DNA of 64,000 nucleotides, from NCBI RefSeq assembly GCF_042657065.1, contig NZ_JBHSNF010000004.1, forward strand, positions 186,001-250,000, in the 5' to 3' direction. Origin of the DNA: Rhodanobacter ginsengisoli. Its GTDB lineage: Bacteria; Pseudomonadota; Gammaproteobacteria; Xanthomonadales; Rhodanobacteraceae. Shown here in pieces: positions 46,014-54,231 of the stretch. The notes under the pieces are model-generated. The model had not been told where the DNA came from, made no database searches, and saw only the letters and a program-made list of their open reading frames with translations. A program made the position numbers and the translations under genes. Each line of letters begins with the position of its first letter. The stretch's first letter is position 1.

Positions 46014-46171
46014 CGACAGGGATGTCGGCTCCTTTTCGCCCGGACAGGAGTCCGGTCGAAAAGCCCGGCCCCGCCTCACGGACTTGCCGGGCATGGATGC
46101 CCGGCAAGCGCCAAGTGGGGTGTCGTTTTCTCTTGGTTACTTCTCTTTTGGACAAGCAAAAGAGAAGTAAC
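46014..46171. repeat. Composite element of four consecutive inverted repeats
   Basis: Hairpins at 46014-46027 (CGACA/TGTCG), 46032-46063 (CTTTTCG and CCGGAC arms, one mismatch), 46083-46108 (perfect 12-pair CTTGCCGGGCAT arms) and 46136-46171 (perfect 15-pair GTTACTTCTCTTTTG arms, 6-base loop). The 695 bp from 45643 to 46337 contain no supported gene besides this element and the terminator at 45860. Such composite intergenic elements resemble dispersed repeats in Xanthomonadales genomes (from memory, unverified). Confidence 0.8.
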
Positions 46172-46337
46172 TCGGGCCGCGCAGCGGGTCGAAACGCTCT
46201 TGCTTTCTGGCTCTGCAAGACGCCGGAAACCACGGAGCTACCGCCATGCCAAGCCCAGCGACGAAAGGTCACCGCGCCAGCGAACAGGCTTCGCGTGCCG
46301 GTAGCCATGCCCGCAGGATGTGCCCCTCAGCCGGCCG

Positions 46338-46727
46338 TCAGGCGACGGCGGATGCCGATTCCGTCGAACGCGGCGCACTCGACCCGGCGCTTCTCCGGGA
46401 CCCAGTCTCCGAGCCCCGCCTCGGCAAAGGCAAGTGACGCGCAGCGGCATAAGCCTGCGAAAAACGACCCAGGAAACTGCCTTCGGGCGCCACCGGTCGG
46501 GCTGGCGTGCCGTCCTCCACCACGGCGGCGACGGGCGGGCGCGTGCCGGCGGCAGCTTGGCGGGTGGTCGCCGTGTCGAGCGCCCGTGTCTCTGCCGCAA
46601 GCTGCGCACAGGCGTTTTCCACCTTGATGGTCAGCGCCCTCTGGCACTGGGCATGCCGCAGCAGGAAGCGGATCGCCGACTCCTGCGGCGAGTGTGTGGC
46701 GGTGATCGGTTCGATGACTTCTTCCAT
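46338..46727 (-). CDS. Hypothetical protein (129 aa)
   Basis: Start MEEVIEPITATHSPQESAIR with GGGAAG upstream; the open frame continues further upstream, but with Arg-rich, non-protein-like sequence. The first 60 residues are a plausible helical domain (RFLLRHAQCQRALTIKVENA). The remainder is low-complexity Ala/Arg/Ser. No family recognised; the downstream half may not be coding in all relatives. Confidence 0.5.
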   Translation of the reverse strand: MEEVIEPITATHSPQESAIRFLLRHAQCQRALTIKVENACAQLAAETRALDTATTRQAAAGTRPPVAAVVEDGTPARPVAPEGSFLGRFSQAYAAARHLPLPRRGSETGSRRSAGSSAPRSTESASAVA

Positions 46728-46957
46728 GGCGACTTCCCGATAGCGAGCCACCCGGTGCGGCTCACGGGGGCGTGAGCAGGTTTCGTGCCAAATCGCGGAT
46801 CGTCGGAGTGGACGCACGGAGGCCGGCACCCGCCGCCGCCCCGCCGATCGGCCGGGCCGCACGCGCGATCGCGAGGCATCGAGCCGGTGGCCATGCCCTG
46901 CCCGCCCGCCGCGGCACACGCGCTACCATCGGACCCTTCTACCGAAGGGGATCGCTC

Positions 46958-48262
46958 ATGCACCGTACTGCCATCATGCTGGCGCTTGCCGCCGCAGCCA
47001 TCGCCCCGCTGCATGCGGCCAGCGTCGAGACGGCGCCGCAACTGGCGCAACAGGAAGTGGCGCAGGTCACCGCGTGGCGGCGCGACATCCACCAGCATCC
47101 GGAGCTGAGCAATCGCGAGGTGCGCACCGCGGCGCTGGTCGCCGCCGAATTGCGCAAGCTGGGGCTGGAAGTGCATACCGGCATCGCGCATACCGGCGTG
47201 GTGGGCCTGCTCAAGGGCGACCTGCCCGGACCGCGGCTGGCGATCCGCGCGGACATGGACGCGCTGCCGGTGACCGAGGAAGTGAACCTGCCGTTCGCCT
47301 CGAAGGCGACCGGCGAGTACCGCGGCAAGCCCACCGGCGTGATGCATGCCTGCGGCCACGACGCGCATACCGCGATGCTGCTGGGCATGGCGCAGGCCCT
47401 GGCCGGGATGAAGAAGCAGCTGCACGGCTCGGTGCTGTTCGTGTTCCAGCCGGCCGAGGAAGGCGCGCCCGCCGGCGAGCAGGGCGGTGCCTCGCTGATG
47501 CTGAAGGAAGGCCTGTTCCGCGACTTCAAGCCCGATGCGATCTTCGGCATGCACGTGGTCAGTTCGCTCAACGTGGGCACGGTGGCGGTGCGCCCGGGAC
47601 CCACGATGGCCGGCTCGGACTGGTTCCGGATGGTGGTGCACGGGCGCCAGACGCACGGCGCGATGCCGTGGAACGGGGTCGACCCGATCGTCACCGCGGC
47701 CGAGATCATCAGCGCCGCGCAGACCATCGTCAGCCGCAAGCTGGACATCAGCGCGCAGCCGGCGGTACTCAGCTTCGGCATCGTCGAGGGCGGCTCGCGC
47801 TACAACATCGTGCCGGACCAGGTCGAGCTGCAGGGCACGCTGCGCACGTTCGACGCCGGCATGCGCCAGCAGGCGATCGACAATCTCAAGAGCATCGCCG
47901 GGCACATCGCCGCCGCCAACGGCGCCACGGTGGAAGAGCAGATCCCGGTCGGCGACAGCAACCCGATCCTGATCAACAATCCCGCGCTCGCCGCGCGGGT
48001 CCGGGCCAGCATCGGCAAGGCGATCGGCAGCGAGCACGTGATCGAGGCGAAGCCGTGGATGGCCTCGGAGGACTTCGCCTATTTCGCACAGGCGGTGCCC
48101 GGCGTGTACTTCTTCGTCGGCTCTACTCCGCAAGGGCAGGATGCCTCGAAGGCACCGTCCAACCATTCGCCGAAATTCTTCCTCGACGAGGGCGCGCTGA
48201 AGATCGGCATGGAGGCGATGCTGCAGGCCAGCCTGGATTATCTCGACACGCCGGCGTCGTGA
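46958..48262 (+). CDS. M20-family amidohydrolase / peptidase, exported
   Basis: 434 residues with a signal peptide (MHRTAIMLALAAAAIAPLHA). M20D-type metallohydrolase: RRDIHQHPELSNREVRT, RADMDALPVTEE, MHACGHDAHTAMLLG and VFQPAEEGAPAGEQGG give the metal ligands and catalytic Glu; GSRYNIVPDQVELQGTLRT lies in the dimerisation domain. Relatives hydrolyse N-acyl amino acids or hippurate-like amides. Export suggests periplasmic use. It is followed after 7 bases by the DJ-1-type gene. Confidence 0.93.
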   Translation: MHRTAIMLALAAAAIAPLHAASVETAPQLAQQEVAQVTAWRRDIHQHPELSNREVRTAALVAAELRKLGLEVHTGIAHTGVVGLLKGDLPGPRLAIRADMDALPVTEEVNLPFASKATGEYRGKPTGVMHACGHDAHTAMLLGMAQALAGMKKQLHGSVLFVFQPAEEGAPAGEQGGASLMLKEGLFRDFKPDAIFGMHVVSSLNVGTVAVRPGPTMAGSDWFRMVVHGRQTHGAMPWNGVDPIVTAAEIISAAQTIVSRKLDISAQPAVLSFGIVEGGSRYNIVPDQVELQGTLRTFDAGMRQQAIDNLKSIAGHIAAANGATVEEQIPVGDSNPILINNPALAARVRASIGKAIGSEHVIEAKPWMASEDFAYFAQAVPGVYFFVGSTPQGQDASKAPSNHSPKFFLDEGALKIGMEAMLQASLDYLDTPAS

Positions 48263-48269
48263 GCGGCGC

Positions 48270-49202
48270 GTGGCGCGCATCCTGATCCCGCTGCCGCGCC
48301 GCGACTTCGATCCGTCCGAGGTCGCGGTGAGCTGGCGCACGCTGCATCGCGACGGCCACGGCGTGGTGTTCGCCACGCCGGATGGAATGCCAGCGGAAGC
48401 CGACGAGCTGATGCTCAGCGGCGTCGGGCTCGATCCATGGGGCTGGTTGCCGGGGCTGAAGCGGCTGCGCGTGGTCGGCCTGTTGCTGCGGGCGAACGCC
48501 GATGCGCGGCGCGCCCACACGGCCCTGCTGCAGGATGCCGCGTTCCGCGCGCCGATGCGCTGGGACGCGCTGGAGGCCGCGGCATTCGACGGCCTGCTGC
48601 TGCCCGGCGGGCATCGGGCGCGCGGCATGCGCGAATACCTGGAGAGTCCGACGCTGCAGGCGCTGGTCGCGGCGTTCTTCGCCGCCGACAAACCGGTCGC
48701 GGCGATCTGCCACGGCGTGCTGCTGGCGGCGCGCAGCCGGGCGGCGAACGGGCAGTCGGTGCTGCACGGCCGGCGCACCACCGCGCTGACCTGGGCGCTG
48801 GAGCGCAGGGCCTGGGTCACCGCGCGAATCAGCCGCTTCTGGGATCCGCACTACTACCGCACCTATCGCGAATCGCCGGATCAGCCGGACGGCTACCTGT
48901 CGGTGCAGCAGGAAGTGAGCCGTGCGCTGGCGGCGCCGGACGACTTTCTCGACGTGCCGCGGGATGCGCCCGACTACCGGCGCAAGACGAACGGACTGGC
49001 CCGCGACAGCGACGCCGATGCGGCGCCCGCCTTCGTGGTGCGCGACGGCAACTATCTTTCGGCGCGCTGGCCCGGCGACGTGCACCGATTCGCACGGGAG
49101 TTCTCGGCGCTGTTTGCCGCGGCGGCGTCGCCGGGAATCACATCGCCGCCGCGCTCTGCTGCGCCTGCTGGAAGCGCCGGTGATGGATCAGCAGGCCGCT
49201 GA
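48270..49202 (+). CDS. DJ-1/PfpI-family type 1 glutamine amidotransferase-like protein
   Basis: 310 residues from GTG 48270, directly after the amidohydrolase. DGLLLPGGHRARGMREYLES and the nucleophile elbow PVAAICHGVLLAARS (Cys in ICHG) mark the DJ-1/PfpI fold. The C-terminal extension contains WDPHYYRTYRE and is longer than in simple PfpI proteins. Its last 22 codons lie opposite the end of the convergent membrane-protein gene. Function unknown; relatives include deglycase and protease-like enzymes. Confidence 0.82.
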   Translation: MARILIPLPRRDFDPSEVAVSWRTLHRDGHGVVFATPDGMPAEADELMLSGVGLDPWGWLPGLKRLRVVGLLLRANADARRAHTALLQDAAFRAPMRWDALEAAAFDGLLLPGGHRARGMREYLESPTLQALVAAFFAADKPVAAICHGVLLAARSRAANGQSVLHGRRTTALTWALERRAWVTARISRFWDPHYYRTYRESPDQPDGYLSVQQEVSRALAAPDDFLDVPRDAPDYRRKTNGLARDSDADAAPAFVVRDGNYLSARWPGDVHRFAREFSALFAAAASPGITSPPRSAAPAGSAGDGSAGR

Positions 49203-49698
49203 AGTAGACGATGTAGTAGCCCACCAGCAGGCCGATCACCAGCATGGTCAGCGGACTGGACGCGTAGCCCATCGGCGGCATCGGCGCTGCGGATCCCCCG
49301 GTCGCCGCCAGCGCCGACGCCTGCTGCATCCCGGGCCACAGCACCAGCAGGCGCCAGCCCAGCCGGCCCAGCAGCAACACGGTCAGCAGCGCACCGATCC
49401 AGGGGTTCGGCAGGTAGCAGTCGCCCTTGACCGGGTCGGCCGCAAAGCGGGTCAGGCGCAGGCCGAGCAGGCCCAGCACGCCGCCGAGCAACACGCCGCC
49501 GAACAGGCCCTCGGCCAGCGCGATCTGGTGGAACCCGCCGAGCGCGAGCACGCCGCCGATGATCGAGAACATCACGATGCGGAAGATCATCCGCTTGCGC
49601 TGGATCGGCTGCCGGCCGAACGAGCGGCTGACCCGTCGCCAGATGATCCAGGCCAGCAGCGGCAGCATGATCAGGTAGTTGGTCAAATGGGCGGGCAT
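49138..49698 (-). CDS. Multi-pass inner-membrane protein of unknown function
   Basis: 186 residues from ATG 49698, with GAGG about eleven bases upstream; a GTG four codons earlier is possible. There are five to six hydrophobic helices, with conserved-looking RKRMIFRIVMFSIIGG and DPVKGDCYLPNPWIG between them. No family recognised. The 3' end overlaps the DJ-1 gene by 65 bp on the opposite strand. Confidence 0.8.
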   Translation of the reverse strand: MPAHLTNYLIMLPLLAWIIWRRVSRSFGRQPIQRKRMIFRIVMFSIIGGVLALGGFHQIALAEGLFGGVLLGGVLGLLGLRLTRFAADPVKGDCYLPNPWIGALLTVLLLGRLGWRLLVLWPGMQQASALAATGGSAAPMPPMGYASSPLTMLVIGLLVGYYIVYFSGLLIHHRRFQQAQQSAAAM

Positions 49699-49791
49699 GG
49701 GCGTAATCACCTCGATGAATTGCGGTCAGCTTAGTCGAGTACGCCGCCACTGACGACTGACGTTAGTCACCCGTCAGCCGCTCGCCGGTCG

Positions 49792-50163
49792 TCAGTCCTC
49801 GCCCAGCTGCTGCGCCAGCGTGCGGGTGCGCTCGGTGACGAGGTTGCCGGTGTGCAGGGTCGACTTGCGCTCGATCAGCATCAGGCAGCATTCCTGCTCG
49901 GCCACCGGATTGTGCCGGACCCCCTTGGGCACGACGAACATCTCGCCTTCGGCGAGTTCGACCGCGCCGGTCTCCAGCTCGATGCGCAGGCAGCCGCTGA
50001 GGATCAGGAACAGCTCGTCCTCGTCGTCGTGGCTGTGCCAGCCGAACGTGCCCAGCACCTTGGCGACCTTGACGTAGCTGTCCTCGAGTTCATCCACCAC
50101 CCGCGGCGACCAGTACTCGGTCAGCGCCGCGGCGAGGGCTTTCGGTGAGCTGACCTTCGGCAT
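49792..50163 (-). CDS. Cupin-domain protein
   Basis: 123-residue single-domain cupin. The metal-binding motif GWHSHDDEDELFLILSG (His-x-His...Glu) and the second motif VPKGVRHNPVAEQ are both complete. It starts 12 bases after the gpmA stop and is probably co-transcribed. Substrate unknown. Confidence 0.9.
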   Translation of the reverse strand: MPKVSSPKALAAALTEYWSPRVVDELEDSYVKVAKVLGTFGWHSHDDEDELFLILSGCLRIELETGAVELAEGEMFVVPKGVRHNPVAEQECCLMLIERKSTLHTGNLVTERTRTLAQQLGED

Positions 50164-50175
50164 GCCGACTCCGTG

Positions 50176-50919
50176 CTACTTCGCCTTGCCCTGGTTCGCC
50201 ACCGCGGCCATCTTCGCCGCGATCTCCTCCGCATTGCCGAGGTAGTAGTGGCGCAGCGGCCGCAGTTCGTCGTCGAATTCGTACACCAGCGGCACGCCGT
50301 TGGGGATGTTCAGCTCGACGATCGCCTCGTCGGAGATGCCGTCCAGGTACTTCACCAGCGCGCGCAGCGAATTGCCGTGCGCGGCCACCAGCACGCGCTG
50401 GCCGGCCCGGATCGCCGGGGCCAGCACCTCGTGCCAGTACGGCAGCACGCGGGCGACGGTGTCCTTCAGGCATTCGGTGTCGGGGATGTCCTTCGGATCG
50501 AGCGTGGCGTAACGCGGATCGTGCACCGACTCGTTGGCCTCGCGCGCCAGCGGCGGCGGCGGGATGTCGTAGCTGCGGCGCCAGATCTTGACCTGGTCCT
50601 CGCCGTACTTCGCCGCCGTCTCGGCCTTGTTGAGGCCGGTCAGCGCGCCGTAGTGGCGCTCGTTGAGACGCCAGTCGGTGAGCACGGGCAGCCACATCAG
50701 GTCCATCGTGTCCTGCACGCCCCACAGCGTGCGCACCGCGCGCTTGAGCACCGAGGTATGCGCCACGTCGAAGCTGAACCCCTCGGCCTGCAGCAGCCGC
50801 CCGGCCTCCTGCGCCTCGGCCATGCCCTGCGCGGTGAGGTCGACATCGGCCCAGCCGCTGAACCGGTTGTCGAGGTTCCACTGGGACTGGCCGTGGCGGA
50901 TCAGGACGAGCTTGTGCAT
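50176..50919 (-). CDS. gpmA: 2,3-bisphosphoglycerate-dependent phosphoglycerate mutase
   Basis: 247-residue glycolytic enzyme interconverting 3- and 2-phosphoglycerate. The catalytic His lies in LVLIRHGQSQWN; ERHYGALTGLNKAETAAKYG and VLVAAHGNSLRALVKYLDG are further active-site regions. The start MHKLVLIRHG matches the family; ATGs at 50931 and 50937 are in frame but add nothing conserved, and none has a strong ribosome site. Upstream of the cupin gene. Confidence 0.96.
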   Translation of the reverse strand: MHKLVLIRHGQSQWNLDNRFSGWADVDLTAQGMAEAQEAGRLLQAEGFSFDVAHTSVLKRAVRTLWGVQDTMDLMWLPVLTDWRLNERHYGALTGLNKAETAAKYGEDQVKIWRRSYDIPPPPLAREANESVHDPRYATLDPKDIPDTECLKDTVARVLPYWHEVLAPAIRAGQRVLVAAHGNSLRALVKYLDGISDEAIVELNIPNGVPLVYEFDDELRPLRHYYLGNAEEIAAKMAAVANQGKAK

Positions 50920-51063
50920 GGTGACGTTCATCGGCATGGGACAGACCGCGAATGGTGATGGCCGGCCCCGCCAGCGTCAAATGCCGCCCCTGCCACAGGT
51001 CACGCTAAACCGAACTCCCGCACGGTGCATCCTATGCACTACCCATCACTCACGGAGCCTGCC

Positions 51064-51723
51064 ATGCGTCGACTCACGACGATTCTCATCCTCGCCACGC
51101 TGGCGCTCGGCCTGCCGCTGCTGGCAGCCGCGCACGATGGCGACATCGACAAGGTCAACGGCTCGGTGCGGGTCGAGGCCGGCCAGCAGGCGGGCGACGT
51201 CAGCACGGTCAACGGCGCCGTGCACGTGGAGAACGGCGCCAGCGTGCACAAGGCCAGCACGGTGAATGGCGCGGTCGATCTGGGCGACAAGGCGCAGGCC
51301 ACCGAGCTGGGCACCGTCAACGGTGCGATCAGCCTGGGCAGCGGCAGCCGGGTCAGCGGTGAAGTGAGCGCGGTCAACGGCAGCATCCACCTGGATCGCG
51401 GTGCCGATGTCGGCGGCAAGCTCGGCAACGTCAACGGCGCGATCGTGCTCGACGACGCCCATGTCGCCGGCGGCATCCAGACCGTCGGCGGCGACATCAC
51501 GGTCGGCGCGAACTCGCGCGTCGAGGGCGGTATCCTGGTCGACAAGTCCAGCGGCTGGTTCCACTTCAACAGCCACACGCCGCTGGTGGTGATCGGCCCG
51601 CACGCGGTGGTCCAGGGCACCCTGGAATTCAGGCGCGAGGTGGTGCTGAAGGTCAGCGACAGCGCGCAGATCGGACCGGTGAAAGGTGCCACCGTGGTGA
51701 AGTTCAGCGGCGCGAACCCGTAA
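51064..51723 (+). CDS. Exported VNG-repeat protein (polymer-forming/bactofilin-like)
   Basis: 219 residues with a signal peptide ending LLAAAHD and GGAG before the ATG. The mature part contains at least six copies of a VNGxV/I core (VNGSV, VNGAV, VNGAV, VNGAI, VNGSI, VNGAI) spaced about 18-20 residues apart. This suggests a right-handed beta-helix like those of bactofilins or adhesin-type proteins. The C-terminus ends GPVKGATVVKFSGANP. Likely periplasmic; function unknown. Confidence 0.8.
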   Translation: MRRLTTILILATLALGLPLLAAAHDGDIDKVNGSVRVEAGQQAGDVSTVNGAVHVENGASVHKASTVNGAVDLGDKAQATELGTVNGAISLGSGSRVSGEVSAVNGSIHLDRGADVGGKLGNVNGAIVLDDAHVAGGIQTVGGDITVGANSRVEGGILVDKSSGWFHFNSHTPLVVIGPHAVVQGTLEFRREVVLKVSDSAQIGPVKGATVVKFSGANP

Positions 51724-51736
51724 GGCCCGGATACCT

Positions 51737-51816
51737 TGTGGGAGCGGCTTCAGCCGCGATGCTCCTGCTTTTGGATAGTCCGGAGCAGGAGCATCGCGAC
51801 TGAAGTCGCTCCCACA
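51737..51816. repeat. Long inverted repeat (REP-like), 33-bp arms
   Basis: Arms 51737-51769 and 51784-51816 are reverse complements with two mismatches and a 14-base loop. Sequence begins TGTGGGAGCGGCTTCAGCCG, a motif typical of dispersed intergenic repeats in Pseudomonas and Xanthomonas relatives. It sits between two convergent genes and may act as a bidirectional terminator. Confidence 0.88.
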
Positions 51817-51827
51817 CGATTCAACAT

Positions 51828-52730
51828 CTACAGCCAGTCGCGCGGCTTCAGATACGCGGCCAGCTTCGCTTCGGCCGAGCCGGCTTCGGGGGTGTACGCA
51901 TACTCGAAACGCACCCGCGGCGGCAGGCTCATCAGGATCGATTCGGTGCGTCCGCCGGACTGCAGGCCGAACAGCGTGCCGCGGTCGTAGACCAGGTTGA
52001 ACTCCACGTAGCGGCCGCGCCGGTACAGCTGGAACTCGCGCTCGCGCTCGCCGTACGGCGTGTCCTTGCGCCGCTCGACGATCGGCAGGTAGGCCTCGAG
52101 GAAACCTTCGCCGACCGCCCGGGTGAACGCGAAACAGCGCTCGAAACCGCCCTCGTTGAGGTCGTCGTAGAACAGGCCGCCCACACCGCGGGTCTCCTCG
52201 CGATGCTTCAGGTAGAAATACTCGTCGCACCATTGCTTGTAGCGCGGATAGACATCCGCGCCATACGGCTCGCACAGGTCGCGGGCCACCGTGTGCCAGT
52301 GCCGCACATCCTCATCCACCGGATAGAACGGGGTGAGGTCGAAGCCGCCACCGAACCACCACACCGGTTCCACGCCTTCCTTGCTGGCCTCGAAATAACG
52401 CACGTTGGCGTGGCTCGTGGGCACGTGCGGATTCTTCGGGTGCAACACCAGCGACACGCCGGTGGCGATGAAGCTTCCGCCGGCCAGTTCGGGCCGGTGC
52501 GCGGTGGCGCTGGGCGGCAACTGGTGGCCGGACACGCGCGAGAAGTTCACCCCGGCCTGCTCGAACACCGCGCCGTCGCGCAGCACGCGGGTACGCCCGC
52601 CGCCGCCGGCCGCGCGTTGCCAGGCGTCCTCCTCGAAACGCGCGCCGCCGTCGGCCTGCTCGATCGCGGCGCAGATGCGGTCCTGCAAGCCGCGCAGGAA
52701 GGTTTCGGCAAGATCGGCTTGCTGGCTCAT
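51828..52730 (-). CDS. hemF: Oxygen-dependent coproporphyrinogen-III oxidase
   Basis: 300-residue haem biosynthesis enzyme converting coproporphyrinogen III to protoporphyrinogen IX with O2. Family signatures are complete: GVSLVLHPKNPHVPTSHANV, WWFGGGFDLTPFYP, VGGLFYDDLNEGGF and EFNLVYDRGTLFGLQSGGRT. Length is standard. Convergent with the VNG-repeat gene. Confidence 0.97.
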   Translation of the reverse strand: MSQQADLAETFLRGLQDRICAAIEQADGGARFEEDAWQRAAGGGGRTRVLRDGAVFEQAGVNFSRVSGHQLPPSATAHRPELAGGSFIATGVSLVLHPKNPHVPTSHANVRYFEASKEGVEPVWWFGGGFDLTPFYPVDEDVRHWHTVARDLCEPYGADVYPRYKQWCDEYFYLKHREETRGVGGLFYDDLNEGGFERCFAFTRAVGEGFLEAYLPIVERRKDTPYGEREREFQLYRRGRYVEFNLVYDRGTLFGLQSGGRTESILMSLPPRVRFEYAYTPEAGSAEAKLAAYLKPRDWL

Positions 52731-52809
52731 CGTGTCACCCGTCGATTCAATGCGGTGAGCTTAGCAAGCCGTCCCCCACGGCGAATGCGGCGGGACGCCG
52801 CAACCGCTT

Positions 52810-52837
52810 CACCGCGCCGGCAGCTGCCGGCGCGGTG
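52810..52837. terminator. 28-bp perfect palindrome, probable terminator
   Basis: CACCGCGCCGGCAG followed directly by its reverse complement, in the gap between hemF and the small membrane-protein gene. No T run, so termination is inferred from stability and position. Confidence 0.6.
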
Positions 52838-52853
52838 ACTGCAACGGATGCCT

Positions 52854-53291
52854 TCAGCCAGCCGCGGCGGCGCTCGGCGGCGGCGCGGCGGCGGAAACCA
52901 GCTCGAGGTCGCGGCCGATGTCGCCGCTCAGGTAACGCATCCACCCCATGTAGTTGACGTGGATCAGGCGCTCGCCGTCCCTCTTCACCTTGTACTTGAG
53001 GTTGGTGCTGTCGACGTAGCTGATCTTGACCTGCTGCGTGTCGAAAGCGACGTGGATGCTGGCGGTGTAGTCGTTGCCGGTCAGCCTGGCATCGACGCCA
53101 TCGGCCTGTTCGGCGGTCACCGCCCAGCCACGACCGACCAACGCGGCCTTGACCGCCTTGTTCACCTGGATCGCGCTCATGCCGGCGGGCACCTTGATCG
53201 GCGGCGGGTCGATCAGCGGGGTCTGGCGAAACGCCATGGTCAGCAGAAGCAGGGGCAGCAGCAACACCAGCAGCCATCGTGAGCGGGGCAT
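52854..53291 (-). CDS. Small membrane-anchored or exported protein of unknown function
   Basis: 145 residues from ATG 53291, with AGGA eight bases upstream; the ATG at 53300 adds three residues. An N-terminal hydrophobic segment (WLLVLLLPLLLLTMAF) is followed by a compact alpha/beta domain with AIQVNKAVKAALVGRGWAVT and VKISYVDSTNLKYKVKRDGE, and an Ala/Pro tail. The pattern resembles small uncharacterised periplasmic proteins; I do not recognise the family with confidence. Confidence 0.75.
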   Translation of the reverse strand: MPRSRWLLVLLLPLLLLTMAFRQTPLIDPPPIKVPAGMSAIQVNKAVKAALVGRGWAVTAEQADGVDARLTGNDYTASIHVAFDTQQVKISYVDSTNLKYKVKRDGERLIHVNYMGWMRYLSGDIGRDLELVSAAAPPPSAAAAG

Positions 53292-53374
53292 GGTCTTCAT
53301 CCTGAATACGCCGGCGACGCGCACGGCGCGGCGAAGTGTGCCGTGCCCGCGGGCGAGGCACAACCCGCAGGCGT

Positions 53375-54145
53375 TCAGCTGATGCGCGCGACCATGCGCC
53401 GGTGCCCGATCAGGCCTGCCCAGCGCAGACCGAGGTCGATCCACATCAGATAGCTGGCCTCGAGCAGCAGCCGGCCGAGATAGCGCCGGTCGCGCGGCAA
53501 CACCGGCTCGGCCGCGACGGGCACCCCGGTGAAGCCGAGTCGGCGCGCCAGCAGCAGGCACCGGGCCAGGTGATAGCGGCTGGTCACCAGCGCCACCGGC
53601 GGCAGCCCGGCGCCGCCGGTCTGCGCCTGCAGCAGACCGCGTGCGTGGCGCAGGTTCTCCAGCGAATCGACCGAATCCTGTTCCAGCTCCACCCGCACGC
53701 CGGCGGACAGATCATGCTGCTGCAGCCAGTCGTGGCCCGCGGCCGCCTCGCTGCGCCGGCTGCCGCTGCAGCCACCGAGCAACAGCAGGTGCCCGGTCTG
53801 GCCGGACCGGGTCAGGCTCAGCGCGCGCTGCAGCCGCTGCCGGTACTCGTGCTCCGGGGCATCGTGTTCGAGCCGGCGACCGAACACCAGCGCGATCATC
53901 CGCCGCGGCGGCACCAGCGGACTGCGGGCGGCGACCCGGCAGACATGGATCAGATAGGCGAGCCAGACCAGGCCGCCGCTGAGCAGCAGCGCCAGCACGG
54001 TGACCAGCGCCGCGTGCAGCACGTCGCGATCGCGCAGGTAGCGCCATTGGCGGGAGGGGAGGGACGGGTTCGACGGCACGACGCAATGAATCGCAGGGAG
54101 ATGCACCAGCTTACCCGGCTCACGCCCTGTTCGCGGCACCTTCAT
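53375..54145 (-). CDS. YdcF/ElyC-family (DUF218) membrane protein
   Basis: 256 residues if started at ATG 54145; later Val starts are possible. One N-terminal membrane helix (HAALVTVLALLLSGGLVWLA) is followed by a DUF218 domain: MIALVFGRRLEHDAPEHEYR, HLLLLGGCSGSRRSE, DSVDSLENLRHARGLL and ALVTSRYHLARCLLLARRLG. ElyC, a relative, affects cell-envelope assembly. It is divergent from the pigment cluster. Confidence 0.8.
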   Translation of the reverse strand: MKVPRTGREPGKLVHLPAIHCVVPSNPSLPSRQWRYLRDRDVLHAALVTVLALLLSGGLVWLAYLIHVCRVAARSPLVPPRRMIALVFGRRLEHDAPEHEYRQRLQRALSLTRSGQTGHLLLLGGCSGSRRSEAAAGHDWLQQHDLSAGVRVELEQDSVDSLENLRHARGLLQAQTGGAGLPPVALVTSRYHLARCLLLARRLGFTGVPVAAEPVLPRDRRYLGRLLLEASYLMWIDLGLRWAGLIGHRRMVARIS

Positions 54146-54231
54146 GCCGCGCTGGCGACGATGTCCTCCCGCCTGCCGGAAACCCCGGCCGCAGGCTAGG
54201 CAAGCTGCAGCGCGACCGTTAGGCTTTCGAG

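Noticed and set aside
46728..46919. N-terminal extension of the 129-residue hypothetical protein
   Set aside because: The extension is Arg/Gly-rich with no protein-like pattern, while the internal ATG has a ribosome site.
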